64,000 bases of DNA, taken from assembly GCF_050296195.1 (NCBI RefSeq), contig NZ_JBNKRB010000039.1; one strand, written 5' to 3'. The position numbers were made by a program, and so were the translations under genes. This DNA comes from Gynuella sp050296195 (GTDB taxonomy: Bacteria > Pseudomonadota > Gammaproteobacteria > Pseudomonadales > Natronospirillaceae). The notes under the pieces are model-generated. The model did no database searches and was not told the origin of the DNA. It saw nothing but the letters and a program-made list of their open reading frames with translations. Shown in pieces: positions 26,960 to 35,994 of the stretch (position 1 is its first letter; each line of letters begins with the position of its first letter).

Positions 26960-27124
26960 AGTTATACTCCAAGCAATTGGCCTGTGCAGGTTAAAAAAAC
27001 CAGCCAGGAACGGATTAACAGATGAAGACCCGGAACTCCCCGGCCTTCTGCCTAAAATCGGAATCACCAAGCATGGATTAGCTAATTGTTATGTCATACC
27101 TGGGGATGGAAAAAAGATACTCCT

Positions 27125-27160
27125 CACTCATAAATGATGCAATCAATATCATTTTGAGTG
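27125..27160. promoter_or_regulatory. Dyad upstream of iolG, with a 12-bp copy in front of the LacI gene
   Basis: CACTCA and TGAGTG bound a 36-bp dyad that also contains ATGAT and ATCAT arms. TATCATTTTGAG at 27147-27158 recurs as its exact reverse complement, CTCAAAATGATA, at 27524-27535, 14 bp before the LacI gene start. Shared half-sites at both divergent promoters fit operators for that regulator. Confidence 0.45.
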
Positions 27161-27215
27161 CATTTATTGAGGTATTTTTAGTGCCATATACACATCATAA
27201 TGAGATAAAAACACC
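27161..27215 (+). repeat. Imperfect direct repeat, left copy
   Basis: This stretch (GCATTTATTGAGGTATTTTT, then AG, ATATACAC and TCATAATGAGA) aligns with 27490-27537 (GCATTTCTTTTGAGGTTTTT, then AG, ATAAACAC and TCAAAATGATA). The two copies flank the block of GGACACCC repeats. Confidence 0.5.
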
Positions 27216-27224
27216 CGCAACAAT

Positions 27225-27414
27225 GGACACCCGATATAGACCTTTGAATGGACACCCACCATAGGCGCACTCCATGGACACCCACTGAAGTTCAGCAAAT
27301 TCTGGATATGTTAAGCGCACTATTGAAAGACCCCTCACGTTGTCAGCTTACACTTAACAAGGTTTTTAAAGGGACACCCATCTGTTTTAAAACGACTGTT
27401 TTAAAAGGACACCC
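27225..27414 (+). repeat. Five GGACACCC direct repeats in an iolG-lacI spacer
   Basis: GGACACCC occurs at 27225, 27250, 27276, 27372 and 27407, four times followed by A and mostly preceded by AAT/CAT or AAA. The last two are each preceded by a TTTTAAA stretch. A 64-codon frame runs through part of it but shows no family resemblance. Such clusters recall ends of small transposon-like or REP-type elements; I see no transposase. Confidence 0.6.
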
Positions 27415-27489
27415 ACCTGATATTAAAATAAACGCCGACTGACACACTGGAAGCCATCATATTTTTCGTGCAACAGGCAGAAAACATTT

Positions 27490-27537
27490 GCATTTCTTTT
27501 GAGGTTTTTTTTAGCATAAACACCTCAAAATGATACA
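27490..27537 (+). repeat. Imperfect direct repeat, right copy
   Basis: This copy of the repeat at 27161-27215 ends 11 bp before the LacI start codon and contains the second CTCAAAATGATA box. Its presence on both sides of the GGACACCC block suggests that a promoter segment was duplicated around an insertion. Confidence 0.5.
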
Positions 27538-27548
27538 GGACCCTCCAC

Positions 27549-28634
27549 ATGGCGCGGGAACTTCCCAAAAGACCAACCCTGAAAGCCGTTGCCGCCCGTG
27601 CCGGCGTCAGTCTGGCCACGGTTGACCGGGTTCTGAATCAGCGCAGTAATGTCAATCAACACACCCGCGAGCGGGTGCTCATGGCCATGGCAGAGTTGTC
27701 TGGTAACACAGATCACGTACCAGCTGTCCCGTTCAGCCGGGCAGAAAAAACCCTGCACTACGGGTTTGTCATGGAGTCCAGTATTGCCTTTATTCAATCC
27801 ATTCAAACCGCCATCGACCAGACAGAAAGCAGTCTGGCCGGACTGAACGTTCGTCTGCACAGCTATACCATGCCTCCTATTTTCAACTTGCCGGGCTTTC
27901 TACAATTACTCAGGCAGGCTGCGGCAGAAAATGACGGGCTGATTCTGGTTTGCCGCGAAGATCCCTCCATTGCGGCCTGCGTCAATCAAATCATCAGCGA
28001 AGGTATACCGATTGTCTGCCTGACCAATGATCTCAGCGATATTGCCCATCTCGGCTATGCCGGGGTTAATCACGTCAGTGCCGGCCGAACCGCCGGGCAC
28101 TTTATGGGCCATTACATCGGTGACCGCGAAGGTGAAATCGTACTGGTGGTGAGCGCCCCGTTTCGCTCTCAGTACGAACGCGAGCTAGGGTTTCGGAGAA
28201 TTTTACGGGAGGAATTTCCAAATCTGACGATCCGGGAATCACTGAATAACTGTGACCGTGATGAAGAAAGCTATCAAAACCTGAGCAAGTTGTTTCACAG
28301 CGGGGTCAAACCGCTAGGCGTCTATAACCTGGCAGGCGGTAACGTGGGTGTGGCCAAAGCCATAGAAGAAGCCGGATGGACCAGTGATATTGTGTTTATC
28401 GGCCATGAACTGAATGCTGATTCATACGCGTTACTGGCCAATCAACAGGCACATGTGATTATCGATCAGGATCTGCACATGGAAACCATGACCGCCGTTT
28501 GCACTTTGCTGCATCATCACGGCGTTGTGCATCAAGCTCCATCACTGGTACCAACCACTCCCATTATCACCATACGGGAGAACATCGGCATGCAACCCCA
28601 ACCGGGCAACACGCCACTGTTTTTCAGAATGTGA
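27549..28634 (+). CDS. LacI-family transcriptional regulator
   Basis: The 361-residue protein has the LacI N-terminal helix-turn-helix and hinge (TLKAVAARAGVSLATVDRVL, then NQRSNVNQHTRERVLMAMAEL) and a periplasmic-binding-protein-like ligand domain (about 70-345; YAGVNHVSAGRTAGHFMG, FIGHELNADSYALL). It is divergent from iolG, and shared boxes lie at both promoters, so it probably represses iolG and itself. The ligand would then be inositol or a related sugar. This is inferred from position only. Confidence 0.85.
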   Translation: MARELPKRPTLKAVAARAGVSLATVDRVLNQRSNVNQHTRERVLMAMAELSGNTDHVPAVPFSRAEKTLHYGFVMESSIAFIQSIQTAIDQTESSLAGLNVRLHSYTMPPIFNLPGFLQLLRQAAAENDGLILVCREDPSIAACVNQIISEGIPIVCLTNDLSDIAHLGYAGVNHVSAGRTAGHFMGHYIGDREGEIVLVVSAPFRSQYERELGFRRILREEFPNLTIRESLNNCDRDEESYQNLSKLFHSGVKPLGVYNLAGGNVGVAKAIEEAGWTSDIVFIGHELNADSYALLANQQAHVIIDQDLHMETMTAVCTLLHHHGVVHQAPSLVPTTPIITIRENIGMQPQPGNTPLFFRM

Positions 28635-28644
28635 GTCGCGCGGA

Positions 28645-29430
28645 TCAGGCCGGATGCCAACCCAACTCTTTGGAGACGATGGCACTGTTTTCCCTCAACA
28701 TCGTAATATAACGCTCGCGTTTTTCATCGTCGTGGCGCAGTGTTGGATAGGAAATACTCATGCCGGCAACCGCGTTACCAAAACGATCGAATATCGGAGT
28801 AGCAATGCAGCGAAGTCCTTCTTCCTGCTCCTCGATATCTTCCCCAAACCCCTGTTCACGGACAATTTCCAATTCACTGAGCAACATATCGATATTGCGA
28901 TGGGTTTTGGGAGTCCAGGGTAAAAACTCGGTATTCGCCAGAATATCGCGAACATCACTCTCACTCTTGTTAGCGAGCAGTACCTTACCAATCGCAGTGC
29001 TGTAGAGCGGATTACGCCCACCAATCGTGGACTGCATACGCAGATTGTACTGGGAGTCTATTTTGAAGACATAGATAATGCTCTCGCCATCACGGGTGCC
29101 GAGGTGCATGGCTTCTTTGGTATGTTCACTCATACGACGCATAACCCGTTCGGCACTGGCAATCAGATCAACATACTCAAGTGACCGGGCACTTAGTTCA
29201 AACAGTTTGAGCGTCAAAGAATAACGATCAGTTTCTATCTCCTGGCGGACAAAACCGAGCATTTTCATCGTTTGCAGAAAACGATACACCGTACTCTTTG
29301 AGGTCATCAGTTTCTGCGCCAGTTCAGTAACGCCGATAGTACGTGTTTCTGACAGCTCAGAAAGTATGCCGAATACCTTCATGACCGATGAGACCGGCTC
29401 CACTTGAACGCTTTGACTTTCTTCCGACAT
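28645..29430 (-). CDS. kdgR: IclR-family regulator, probable KdgR
   Basis: The 261-residue protein has an N-terminal winged helix (VMKVFGILSELSETRTIGVT, with LAQKLMTSKSTVYRFLQTM) and a C-terminal IclR effector domain (TIGGRNPLYSTAIGKVLLAN, CIATPIFDRFGNAVAGMSIS). It is the last gene of the kdgK-eda cluster, and KdgR, the 2-keto-3-deoxygluconate-responsive repressor of pectin genes, is of this family. Two boxes fitting the known KdgR consensus lie at kduI and togM/ogl. The gap to eda is 88 bp, so it may have its own promoter too. Confidence 0.8.
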   Translation of the reverse strand: MSEESQSVQVEPVSSVMKVFGILSELSETRTIGVTELAQKLMTSKSTVYRFLQTMKMLGFVRQEIETDRYSLTLKLFELSARSLEYVDLIASAERVMRRMSEHTKEAMHLGTRDGESIIYVFKIDSQYNLRMQSTIGGRNPLYSTAIGKVLLANKSESDVRDILANTEFLPWTPKTHRNIDMLLSELEIVREQGFGEDIEEQEEGLRCIATPIFDRFGNAVAGMSISYPTLRHDDEKRERYITMLRENSAIVSKELGWHPA

Positions 29431-29518
29431 TTTTAACTTTCCTCACCGATTCGGGATACATGGATAGTAGCCCGCCACATCAGCAGATATGACGAACCAC
29501 TCTCAGGACAACGGCTTA

Positions 29519-30151
29519 TCAGGCCTTCTCAACAACTGCCCTGGCGTCAGCAATCAATTTACCCAGGGTGTCAAAATCGCCGGCATCCAACAGATTTTTA
29601 TCAACCATCCAACTGCCACCGCAGGCAAATACTGCCGGCAAAGCCAGATAATCAAGAATATTGACCGCATTGATACCACCGGTCGGCATTACTCTGATAT
29701 TGCGATAAGGGGCCAGAATAGCTTTCAAAAACTTCACCCCTCCGGTTGCTTCCGCCGGGAAAAACTTAACGGTGGTAATCCCCAACTCCATCACCTGCTC
29801 AATCTGTGAGGGGCTGTTAACACCGGGTATCATGGCAACGGACTGTTGCTGACAATACTGAACAATTTTTGGGTTGAATCCGGGACTGACAATAAAATCA
29901 GCTCCGGCAGCAACAGCTTTATCAACCTGCTCAGTGGTCAACACCGTACCAGCACCCACCAGCAGTTCCGGTTGTGCGGCTTTCATGGCCGCCAATGCTT
30001 CAGCTGCAATATCAGAACGGAAGGTCACTTCGGCCACCGGCAGGCCATTTTTCATCAGCGCGTCTGCCAACGGCGCAGCACTGGACAAAACATTGATTTC
30101 AATGACCGGAATAACTTTGAATTCCGCCAATTGATCAGCAAGACTGGACAT
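29519..30151 (-). CDS. eda: KDPG/KHG aldolase
   Basis: The 210-residue protein is the class I aldolase that cleaves 2-keto-3-deoxy-6-phosphogluconate into pyruvate and glyceraldehyde-3-phosphate. Motifs are VIPVIEINVLSSAAPLADAL, GLPVAEVTFRSDIAAEAL, LLVGAGTVLTTEQVDKAVAA, the Schiff-base Lys in VKFFPAEATGG, and MPTGGINAVN. It lies 13 bp after kdgK in the same operon and completes the pectin pathway. Confidence 0.93.
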   Translation of the reverse strand: MSSLADQLAEFKVIPVIEINVLSSAAPLADALMKNGLPVAEVTFRSDIAAEALAAMKAAQPELLVGAGTVLTTEQVDKAVAAGADFIVSPGFNPKIVQYCQQQSVAMIPGVNSPSQIEQVMELGITTVKFFPAEATGGVKFLKAILAPYRNIRVMPTGGINAVNILDYLALPAVFACGGSWMVDKNLLDAGDFDTLGKLIADARAVVEKA

Positions 30152-30164
30152 GGTTTAACTTCCT

Positions 30165-31091
30165 CTAAGGCATAAAAGATTTTGGGATGATAGCACCCGG
30201 ATGCTGAATCACGGTCGATGCGAGTCGATGCCCATACTGGGCCGATTCTTCTGGCGACAAATGGGTTAACCGGCCAAACCAGTAACCGGCTGCAAATGAA
30301 TCTCCAGCAGCAGTGGTATCGACTACGTTTTCGACCCGTTGTGCACCTACTTCCACGAGGCGCTGCTGATGACGAATCACACAAGGCTCTGAACCCCGTT
30401 TGATCACAACCTCTTCACAATCATAATGGGCCAGTATCTCTTCGACACTGTTGTGTCCCCACAATACCTGTTCGTCATCGGCAGTCAGCAGAGCCAGATG
30501 CGCCAAATCCAATACTTCCCGATAGGCCGCCTGACAAACATCCACCGAAGGCCAGAGCAATGGCCGATAGTTATTATCAAATACAATGCGCCCGCCATTA
30601 CCAGCATACAGTGCCAGTGCATCAAGTAGATTCCGGCGCCCCTGCGGCGTCAATATGGCCAGACTGATGCCAGACAAATACAACCATTCAAACTGCTGAA
30701 ACTGTGCTGCCAGAACATCACCGCTCTGCTCATCAAAAATATATTTGGCTGCCGAGTCATTGCGCCAGTACTGAAAAGAGCGCTCGCCTTCATCATCTAC
30801 CGAAATCTGATACAGCCCGGGGCGCTTGTCAGCCACCTGGGCAACGTCACTAATATTCAACCCTTCTTCCTGCCAGGCATGCAGTAGAAAGTGACTGAGC
30901 TGATCTTCACCAAGGCCGGTTATATAATGCACATCAAAACGATGATCCAGCATCCGCCGAAGATAAATCGCTGTATTGTAGGTATCCCCGCCCCAGGATT
31001 GCTGCAGAGCACCGAACATCGGCCCTCTCAGCTCAATCATGCATTCACCAATCAGGGCAATACGGATTGGTTGTTCAGCTTCTTGTTGCAT
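30165..31091 (-). CDS. kdgK: 2-Keto-3-deoxygluconate kinase (PfkB family)
   Basis: The 308-residue protein is a PfkB/ribokinase-family kinase. The N-terminus IALIGECMIELRGPMFGALQ and GGDTYNTAIYLRRM, the RSFQYWRNDSAAKYIF segment, and the catalytic VENVVDTTAAGDSFAAGYW, with the Asp of AAGD as base, match KdgK. It phosphorylates 2-keto-3-deoxygluconate for cleavage by Eda, whose gene follows at once. Confidence 0.9.
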   Translation of the reverse strand: MQQEAEQPIRIALIGECMIELRGPMFGALQQSWGGDTYNTAIYLRRMLDHRFDVHYITGLGEDQLSHFLLHAWQEEGLNISDVAQVADKRPGLYQISVDDEGERSFQYWRNDSAAKYIFDEQSGDVLAAQFQQFEWLYLSGISLAILTPQGRRNLLDALALYAGNGGRIVFDNNYRPLLWPSVDVCQAAYREVLDLAHLALLTADDEQVLWGHNSVEEILAHYDCEEVVIKRGSEPCVIRHQQRLVEVGAQRVENVVDTTAAGDSFAAGYWFGRLTHLSPEESAQYGHRLASTVIQHPGAIIPKSFMP

Positions 31092-31306
31092 TGGTCATTC
31101 CGGCACAGTCAACGGTTAATGAAAAATCAAAAATGAATAGGTTTGCACTTACGTCATATTTGGGGAATCGCTAAAAAATGGCCTGTTCTTCACATAACCC
31201 CTTAGAACCAAGCGACCCAAAAAACCTATGAGCACTTAAATACAAAGATACTCATTTTATAATTTTTATTATTGTCTTCACTCAATAAACTTTATTATTA
31301 ACAGTT

Positions 31307-31335
31307 AATTGCCGTTATTTAATATAACGGCAATT
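31307..31335. terminator. Strong AT-rich hairpin between kduD and kdgK
   Basis: AATTGCCGTTAT and ATAACGGCAATT form a perfect 12-bp stem with a 5-nt TTAAT loop, 90 bp after the kduD stop codon. T-rich flanks are weak, so it may be a terminator for kduD or a regulatory dyad for kdgK. The rest of 31092-31423 is AT-rich with no gene and should hold the kdgK promoter. Confidence 0.6.
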
Positions 31336-31423
31336 TAACCTTAAATACTGATAATCTGATTAGTTGTTACACATTTCACAGACCTGAACAGCTTAATCCT
31401 GTTCTCAGTATTTCTCGATTCGG

Positions 31424-32182
31424 TTAGCGCGCCAACCAGCCACCGTCAACTGCAATGGTGTAACCATTGATGTAACGGGAAGCATCTGAAGCCAGGAACA
31501 CAACAGGTCCGCCTACGTCGCTTGGCGTTCCCCAACGACCCGCAGGAATACGATCCAGAATTTCTTTAGAACGATCTTCATCTGCTCTTAATGCTGCAGT
31601 ATTGTTGGTCGCCATATATCCTGGCGCAATTGCATTGACGTTAATGCCATGCTTGGCCCATTCGTTAGCCAGCAAACGGGTAACACCCATCACAGCACTT
31701 TTGGAAGCCGTATAAGAAGGCACCCGGATACCGCCCTGGAACGACAGCATTGAGGCAATGTTAATGATATTTCCGGGAGTACCCTGAGCCACTACCTGTT
31801 TGGCAAATGCCTGAGCCATGAAGAATACCGCTTTGATATTGATATTCATAACATCGTCCCAGTCTTTTTCGCTAAACTCGATAGCGTCCTGACGACGGAT
31901 AATGCCAGCATTGTTGACCAGAATATCAACCTTGTCATAAGCCTTAACAGCTTCTTCGATCACCATGCTAACCGTTTCGATCTTGCTCATATCGGCGATA
32001 ACGCTGTGAAATTTACGACCGGTTTCCGCCATCAGTGCAATGGTATCGGTTGGCTCAACAATATTCACACCTACGATATCTGCACCCGCTTTGGCCAGTG
32101 CCAATGCCATACCTTGTCCAAGACCAGTATCACAACCGGTCACAATCGCTACCTTTCCAGTCAAATCAAACATTTCTAACAT
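31424..32182 (-). CDS. kduD: 2-Dehydro-3-deoxy-D-gluconate 5-dehydrogenase
   Basis: The 252-residue short-chain dehydrogenase has the NAD(P) motif IVTGCDTGLGQGMALALAKA, NNAGIIRR, the catalytic YTASKSAV with Ser upstream in NIASMLSF, and C-terminal GYTIAVDGGWLAR. The typical KduD sequence NPQDPR-like segment is absent, but length and context fit. It reduces 2,5-diketo-3-deoxygluconate to 2-keto-3-deoxygluconate. It follows kduI by 38 bp in one operon. Confidence 0.92.
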   Translation of the reverse strand: MLEMFDLTGKVAIVTGCDTGLGQGMALALAKAGADIVGVNIVEPTDTIALMAETGRKFHSVIADMSKIETVSMVIEEAVKAYDKVDILVNNAGIIRRQDAIEFSEKDWDDVMNINIKAVFFMAQAFAKQVVAQGTPGNIINIASMLSFQGGIRVPSYTASKSAVMGVTRLLANEWAKHGINVNAIAPGYMATNNTAALRADEDRSKEILDRIPAGRWGTPSDVGGPVVFLASDASRYINGYTIAVDGGWLAR

Positions 32183-32220
32183 AAAAAACCTTCCTAAATA
32201 TCATTCGTTAATCCGACGTG

Positions 32221-33072
32221 TTACAGCAGATCGGAAACTTTTACATGGTCCATATCATCAAAGACCTGATTTTCCCCGCACATCCCCCAAATGAAGGTGT
32301 ACTGTTGAGTGCCCACCCCTGAGTGAATCGACCAACTGGGGGAAATCACAGCCTGTTCATTTCTTACCAATAGATGACGGGTTTCTGATGGCTCTCCCAT
32401 CATATGAAACACTGCTGCCTCAACGTTCATATCGAAATAGAAATACACTTCCATCCGACGTTCATGGGTATGACACGGCATCGTATTCCAGAGACTTCCA
32501 GGAGCCAGCCTGGTCATCCCCATAGATAACTGACAGGTCGGCAGCACATCGGGCACAATGAACTTGTAAATCGTGCGTTGATTGCTGGTTTCCGGCGCTC
32601 CCAGAGTGACAGGTGAAGCCTGTTCAAGAGTAATAAGACGACTCGGATAAGCGTGATGGGCCGGCGCTGAATTGAAATAAAACTTCGCCGGATCAGTGGC
32701 ATCGACAGAACTGAAATTCAATTGTTGGTGTCCCTGACCGGCACCGATGTACAAGGCCTCCTGAGACCCCACCTGATAGGTATCACTGTCCACCTTGACG
32801 ACACCGGGTCCACCAATATTGATCAGTCCGAGTTCGCGACGTTGCAGAAAAAAATCCGTACCCACAACATGGTTGTATTCAGAGCCGATTACCACGCTCC
32901 GACGAACCGGATGAATGCCTCCCACAATGATGCGGTCGATGTGACTGTAGGTCATGGTGATATCGTCAGCCTGGAAAATCTGTTCGATTAAAAACGCTTC
33001 CCGCAACGCTTGGGTATCGAGAGTCTTCGCATATTGGGCATTGATACCCTGTCTGGTTTCCAACTCTGCCAT
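32221..33072 (-). CDS. kduI: 5-Keto-4-deoxyuronate isomerase
   Basis: About 283 residues, the usual KduI size. Motifs are YSHIDRIIVGGIHPVRR, FFLQRRELGLINIGGPG, and the zinc-binding MPCHTHERRMEVYFYFDM and EQAVISPSWSIHSGVGTQ. The enzyme isomerises 5-keto-4-deoxyuronate to 2,5-diketo-3-deoxygluconate. The ATG at 33072 is preferred over a GTG nine bases upstream because AGAGGTGA lies at normal spacing. A KdgR-like box is about 100 bp upstream. Confidence 0.93.
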   Translation of the reverse strand: MAELETRQGINAQYAKTLDTQALREAFLIEQIFQADDITMTYSHIDRIIVGGIHPVRRSVVIGSEYNHVVGTDFFLQRRELGLINIGGPGVVKVDSDTYQVGSQEALYIGAGQGHQQLNFSSVDATDPAKFYFNSAPAHHAYPSRLITLEQASPVTLGAPETSNQRTIYKFIVPDVLPTCQLSMGMTRLAPGSLWNTMPCHTHERRMEVYFYFDMNVEAAVFHMMGEPSETRHLLVRNEQAVISPSWSIHSGVGTQQYTFIWGMCGENQVFDDMDHVKVSDLL

Positions 33073-33169
33073 CTCGTTCACCTCTTCAACCTGAAGTCAC
33101 ACGTTAACCCGAAGCTGACACGCCATGTCGCATAGGATATCGATTTGAAACCGCAATCTCAACTATTAC

Positions 33170-33182
33170 AAAACATTGTTTC
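33170..33182. promoter_or_regulatory. KdgR-like operator upstream of kduI
   Basis: AAAACATTGTTTC fits the RAAAYRNYRTTTY core of the known gammaproteobacterial KdgR box on both strands. It lies 98-110 bp upstream of the kduI start, in an AT-rich stretch that would hold the promoter. The remaining 33183-33541 shows no gene. Confidence 0.6.
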
Positions 33183-33541
33183 AAATATAATAAAATAAAA
33201 TATCAATAATTACTGGAACACTGTCACGCCATTTGAGGGTAAATCGGTACTAACCTAAATGCTGATTCAACGCAGAGTGATCTGCGGGCATTTATCGACT
33301 TGACCATAAACACCAGATACAAATACCTTCTTCACACCCAGGTCTACATGCGCAAAAAAGCAATCTTGGATACAGCAAAGGTACCGGCACCCCGGCGGAC
33401 CAATCTCATTTAGCCAGCGGTATGTTTATACAGTCGGAACGGAAAACTGAATTATTGTTGGATAAATGCTTTCCGGTTTCTGACCACTGAGAGTGAATGA
33501 CAGGCCAGCAACGAAGCCGGCCCGTCGTCAATCACAGTTGC

Positions 33542-34828
33542 TTAACGCATGGCTTTACGCAAAATACGCTCGCCCTGTTTAGTGAAATCTGCGGCAGCTT
33601 CTTCAACCGTTTTGGAACCCTGATCCATCTGCTCAATTAATTGTTGGAACAGGCTGACTAGCTGAGGGTTTTCAAAATAGGCGGAAGTAGTCAGTTTCTT
33701 CGGCAGCGAATCGATCTGAGCCAAACCGGACACAGACAGGTCAGATGGCTTCAGCGTGCCATCATCAGTCAAAAGCTCGCGCGCTTTTTCACTCAAAGGA
33801 ACGCCACGGGCCAGTGCCATGCTTTCGATACCGGCTTTTTCATTCAGCAGGAAGTTCAGCAGCTTAGCCGCTTCTTTATCGTGCTTGCTGTTTTTGCCAA
33901 TGGAAAACATCAGAGATGGCTTGTAAAACAGACCGGAATCAGTGGCACCCGGCAACATCGGATATTCACCGAGTTCAAGTGACATCGGCGGTTTCAGGTT
34001 ATCCTGATATTTATTGGCAGCCGTGTTCCACATATATATGCCGCCCCACTCACCATTGATCCATGGCTTGTATTCATACAGGTTACCTGCGCCGAAAGAA
34101 GCAATGTACTTGGTGCTTGGCACAACATGGTTTTTCACCATATCCGCATACATTTGGAAAAACTCAACCATTTGCTTATCGCTGTAAACAAACTTCTTGT
34201 TTTTCTCGTCGATCATCGGAATGCCATATTTTTGAACCATATAAGAACGGTTCAACGCAATCACATCACGCCATTCCATAACAACCGGATAATAGTCTTT
34301 GCCCAGTTTTTCCTGGAACACAGGACCCGCGTTCATCAGATCTGTAAAGCTCTTAGGATATTTCAGGCCAGCTTTAGCCCAAGTGTCTTTATTGAAATAA
34401 AACACCCGTGCAGTCATAGAAACCGGAATACCGTTCAATTTGCCGTTGTTCGTTCCCAACGCTAAAGCTGCCGGATCAAACTGATCCAGATCGATGATGT
34501 CGGCATAATCGAGCAGGTTTTTAAAACCATCACCAGTGCGGGAAAAAATGGGCATCCAGTTCCAGTTGGTCTGCATCAGATCCGGTTCAGTATTACCAGC
34601 GATCTGTGTGGTCAGACGTTCCAAGTGACCAGTCCAACCTGTGTATTCGGCTTTAATAGCAATACTCGGATTGGCTTTTTCAAATGCATCCACTGCGGCG
34701 TTGGTCGCTTCGTGACGACCGTTACCGCCCCACCAGGACATACGAACTTCTGTCTTCGCACTCGCCTGTGAGACACTACCTAAAGCAGCCAAACCCATGA
34801 ATAGCAATGGTATGGATTTTTTTATCAT
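33542..34828 (-). CDS. togB: Oligogalacturonide ABC transporter, periplasmic substrate-binding protein
   Basis: About 428 residues from the ATG at 34828, which begins a signal peptide (MIKKSIPLLFMGLAALGSVS, cleaved after ASA). The mature protein is a family 1 sugar-binding protein with VRMSWWGGNGRHEATNAAVD, EYTGWTGHLERLTTQIAGN and EPDLMQTNWNWMPIFSRTGD, which agree with TogB of pectinolytic enterobacteria. It delivers oligogalacturonides to TogMN. It is the last gene of the togMNAB-type operon here, 13 bp after the ATPase. Confidence 0.86.
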   Translation of the reverse strand: MIKKSIPLLFMGLAALGSVSQASAKTEVRMSWWGGNGRHEATNAAVDAFEKANPSIAIKAEYTGWTGHLERLTTQIAGNTEPDLMQTNWNWMPIFSRTGDGFKNLLDYADIIDLDQFDPAALALGTNNGKLNGIPVSMTARVFYFNKDTWAKAGLKYPKSFTDLMNAGPVFQEKLGKDYYPVVMEWRDVIALNRSYMVQKYGIPMIDEKNKKFVYSDKQMVEFFQMYADMVKNHVVPSTKYIASFGAGNLYEYKPWINGEWGGIYMWNTAANKYQDNLKPPMSLELGEYPMLPGATDSGLFYKPSLMFSIGKNSKHDKEAAKLLNFLLNEKAGIESMALARGVPLSEKARELLTDDGTLKPSDLSVSGLAQIDSLPKKLTTSAYFENPQLVSLFQQLIEQMDQGSKTVEEAAADFTKQGERILRKAMR

Positions 34829-34841
34829 TGTTATTACCCTC

Positions 34842-35984
34842 TTATTTTCGTTCGAGCGAAATGTTTTCTTCGGTTTCTTTATCAAAGATGTGACAGTTAT
34901 CCACTTCAAAATGGAAGGTTACTTCTTTGCCCTGCGCATCGGTCAAATACTCTTCCACCTGTGCAGATGGAATACGCGCACACAAATGTTCCTGTGCCAC
35001 GGAAAAATATACGTAAAACTCAGATCCCATATTTTCCATCCGAATAACAGTACCTTTTACAAGCTGATCCTTAGGTGAATCAGCTGTCGCCAGATGAATA
35101 AACTCTGGACGTATGCCAAACGTAACAGATTTTAACGGGTATTTAATCACTGGTTTTGATTTCTCAAGTCCAAGACTGACAGTCTGTTCGGCAAAAGTGA
35201 CCATACATACCTGACCGTCTGCACTTTGCAAACGCGCATCTACCATATTCATTTCCGGCGCGCCGATAAACCCTGCAACAAACAAATTTGCCGGAGCTTT
35301 ATAAAGATTAGCCGGAGTATCCACCTGCATGATATGTCCATCTTTCATGACACAGATACGGTCACCCATGGTCATCGCTTCTGTCTGATCATGCGTGACG
35401 TATACCGTGGTGGCAGAACGATTCGATTGCTTCAGCGCTTTGTGCAAATCAGAAATACGCACGCGCATGGATGCCCGTAACTTGGCATCCAGGTTGGACA
35501 ATGGTTCGTCAAATAAAAACACAGCCGGACGCTTCACAATTGCACGACCAACCGCCACCCGCTGTGCCTGACCACCGGATAATTGCCGCGGCAAACGATC
35601 CAGCAGTGGTGTTAACTCAAGCAACTCGGCTGCTTCTTCAACATGCTTATCGATGTCTTCTTTGCTCAACTTCGCCAACTTCAAACCGAAGCCGAGATTT
35701 TCGCGAACGGACATATGCGGATATAACGCATAATTCTGAAACACCATGGCAATACCGCGTTCTTTTGGCGCCAGGTTATTCACAACCGCTTCGCCGATAC
35801 GAATACGACCACCGGAAATGGTTTCCAGCCCCGCCAACATACGCAAGGTGGTGGATTTGGCACATCCGGAAGGACCGACCATGACCATAAACTCACCATC
35901 TTTGATTTCCAGGTCGATACCGTGAACTGCCTTAAAGCCGTTCGAATATACTTTGGTTACTTTCTCAAAACTGACCTTGGCCAT
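34842..35984 (-). CDS. togA: ABC transporter ATP-binding protein (MsmK/UgpC type), TogA-like
   Basis: The 380-residue ATPase has Walker A GPSGCAKSTTLRMLAG, with Ala in the place usually held by Gly (GCAKST for GCGKST, a common variant), the signature LSGGQAQRVAVGRAI, Walker B VFLFDEPLSNLD and the H-loop YVTHDQTEAMTM. A C-terminal regulatory OB-type domain follows. It energises the TogMN channel on the cytoplasmic side. It lies 10 bp after togN. Confidence 0.9.
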   Translation of the reverse strand: MAKVSFEKVTKVYSNGFKAVHGIDLEIKDGEFMVMVGPSGCAKSTTLRMLAGLETISGGRIRIGEAVVNNLAPKERGIAMVFQNYALYPHMSVRENLGFGLKLAKLSKEDIDKHVEEAAELLELTPLLDRLPRQLSGGQAQRVAVGRAIVKRPAVFLFDEPLSNLDAKLRASMRVRISDLHKALKQSNRSATTVYVTHDQTEAMTMGDRICVMKDGHIMQVDTPANLYKAPANLFVAGFIGAPEMNMVDARLQSADGQVCMVTFAEQTVSLGLEKSKPVIKYPLKSVTFGIRPEFIHLATADSPKDQLVKGTVIRMENMGSEFYVYFSVAQEHLCARIPSAQVEEYLTDAQGKEVTFHFEVDNCHIFDKETEENISLERK

Positions 35985-35994
35985 AATTCATCAC

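Noticed and set aside
27248..27442. 64-codon frame through the GGACACCC repeats
   Set aside because: No ribosome-binding site, runs through the repeat block, and shows no resemblance to a transposase.
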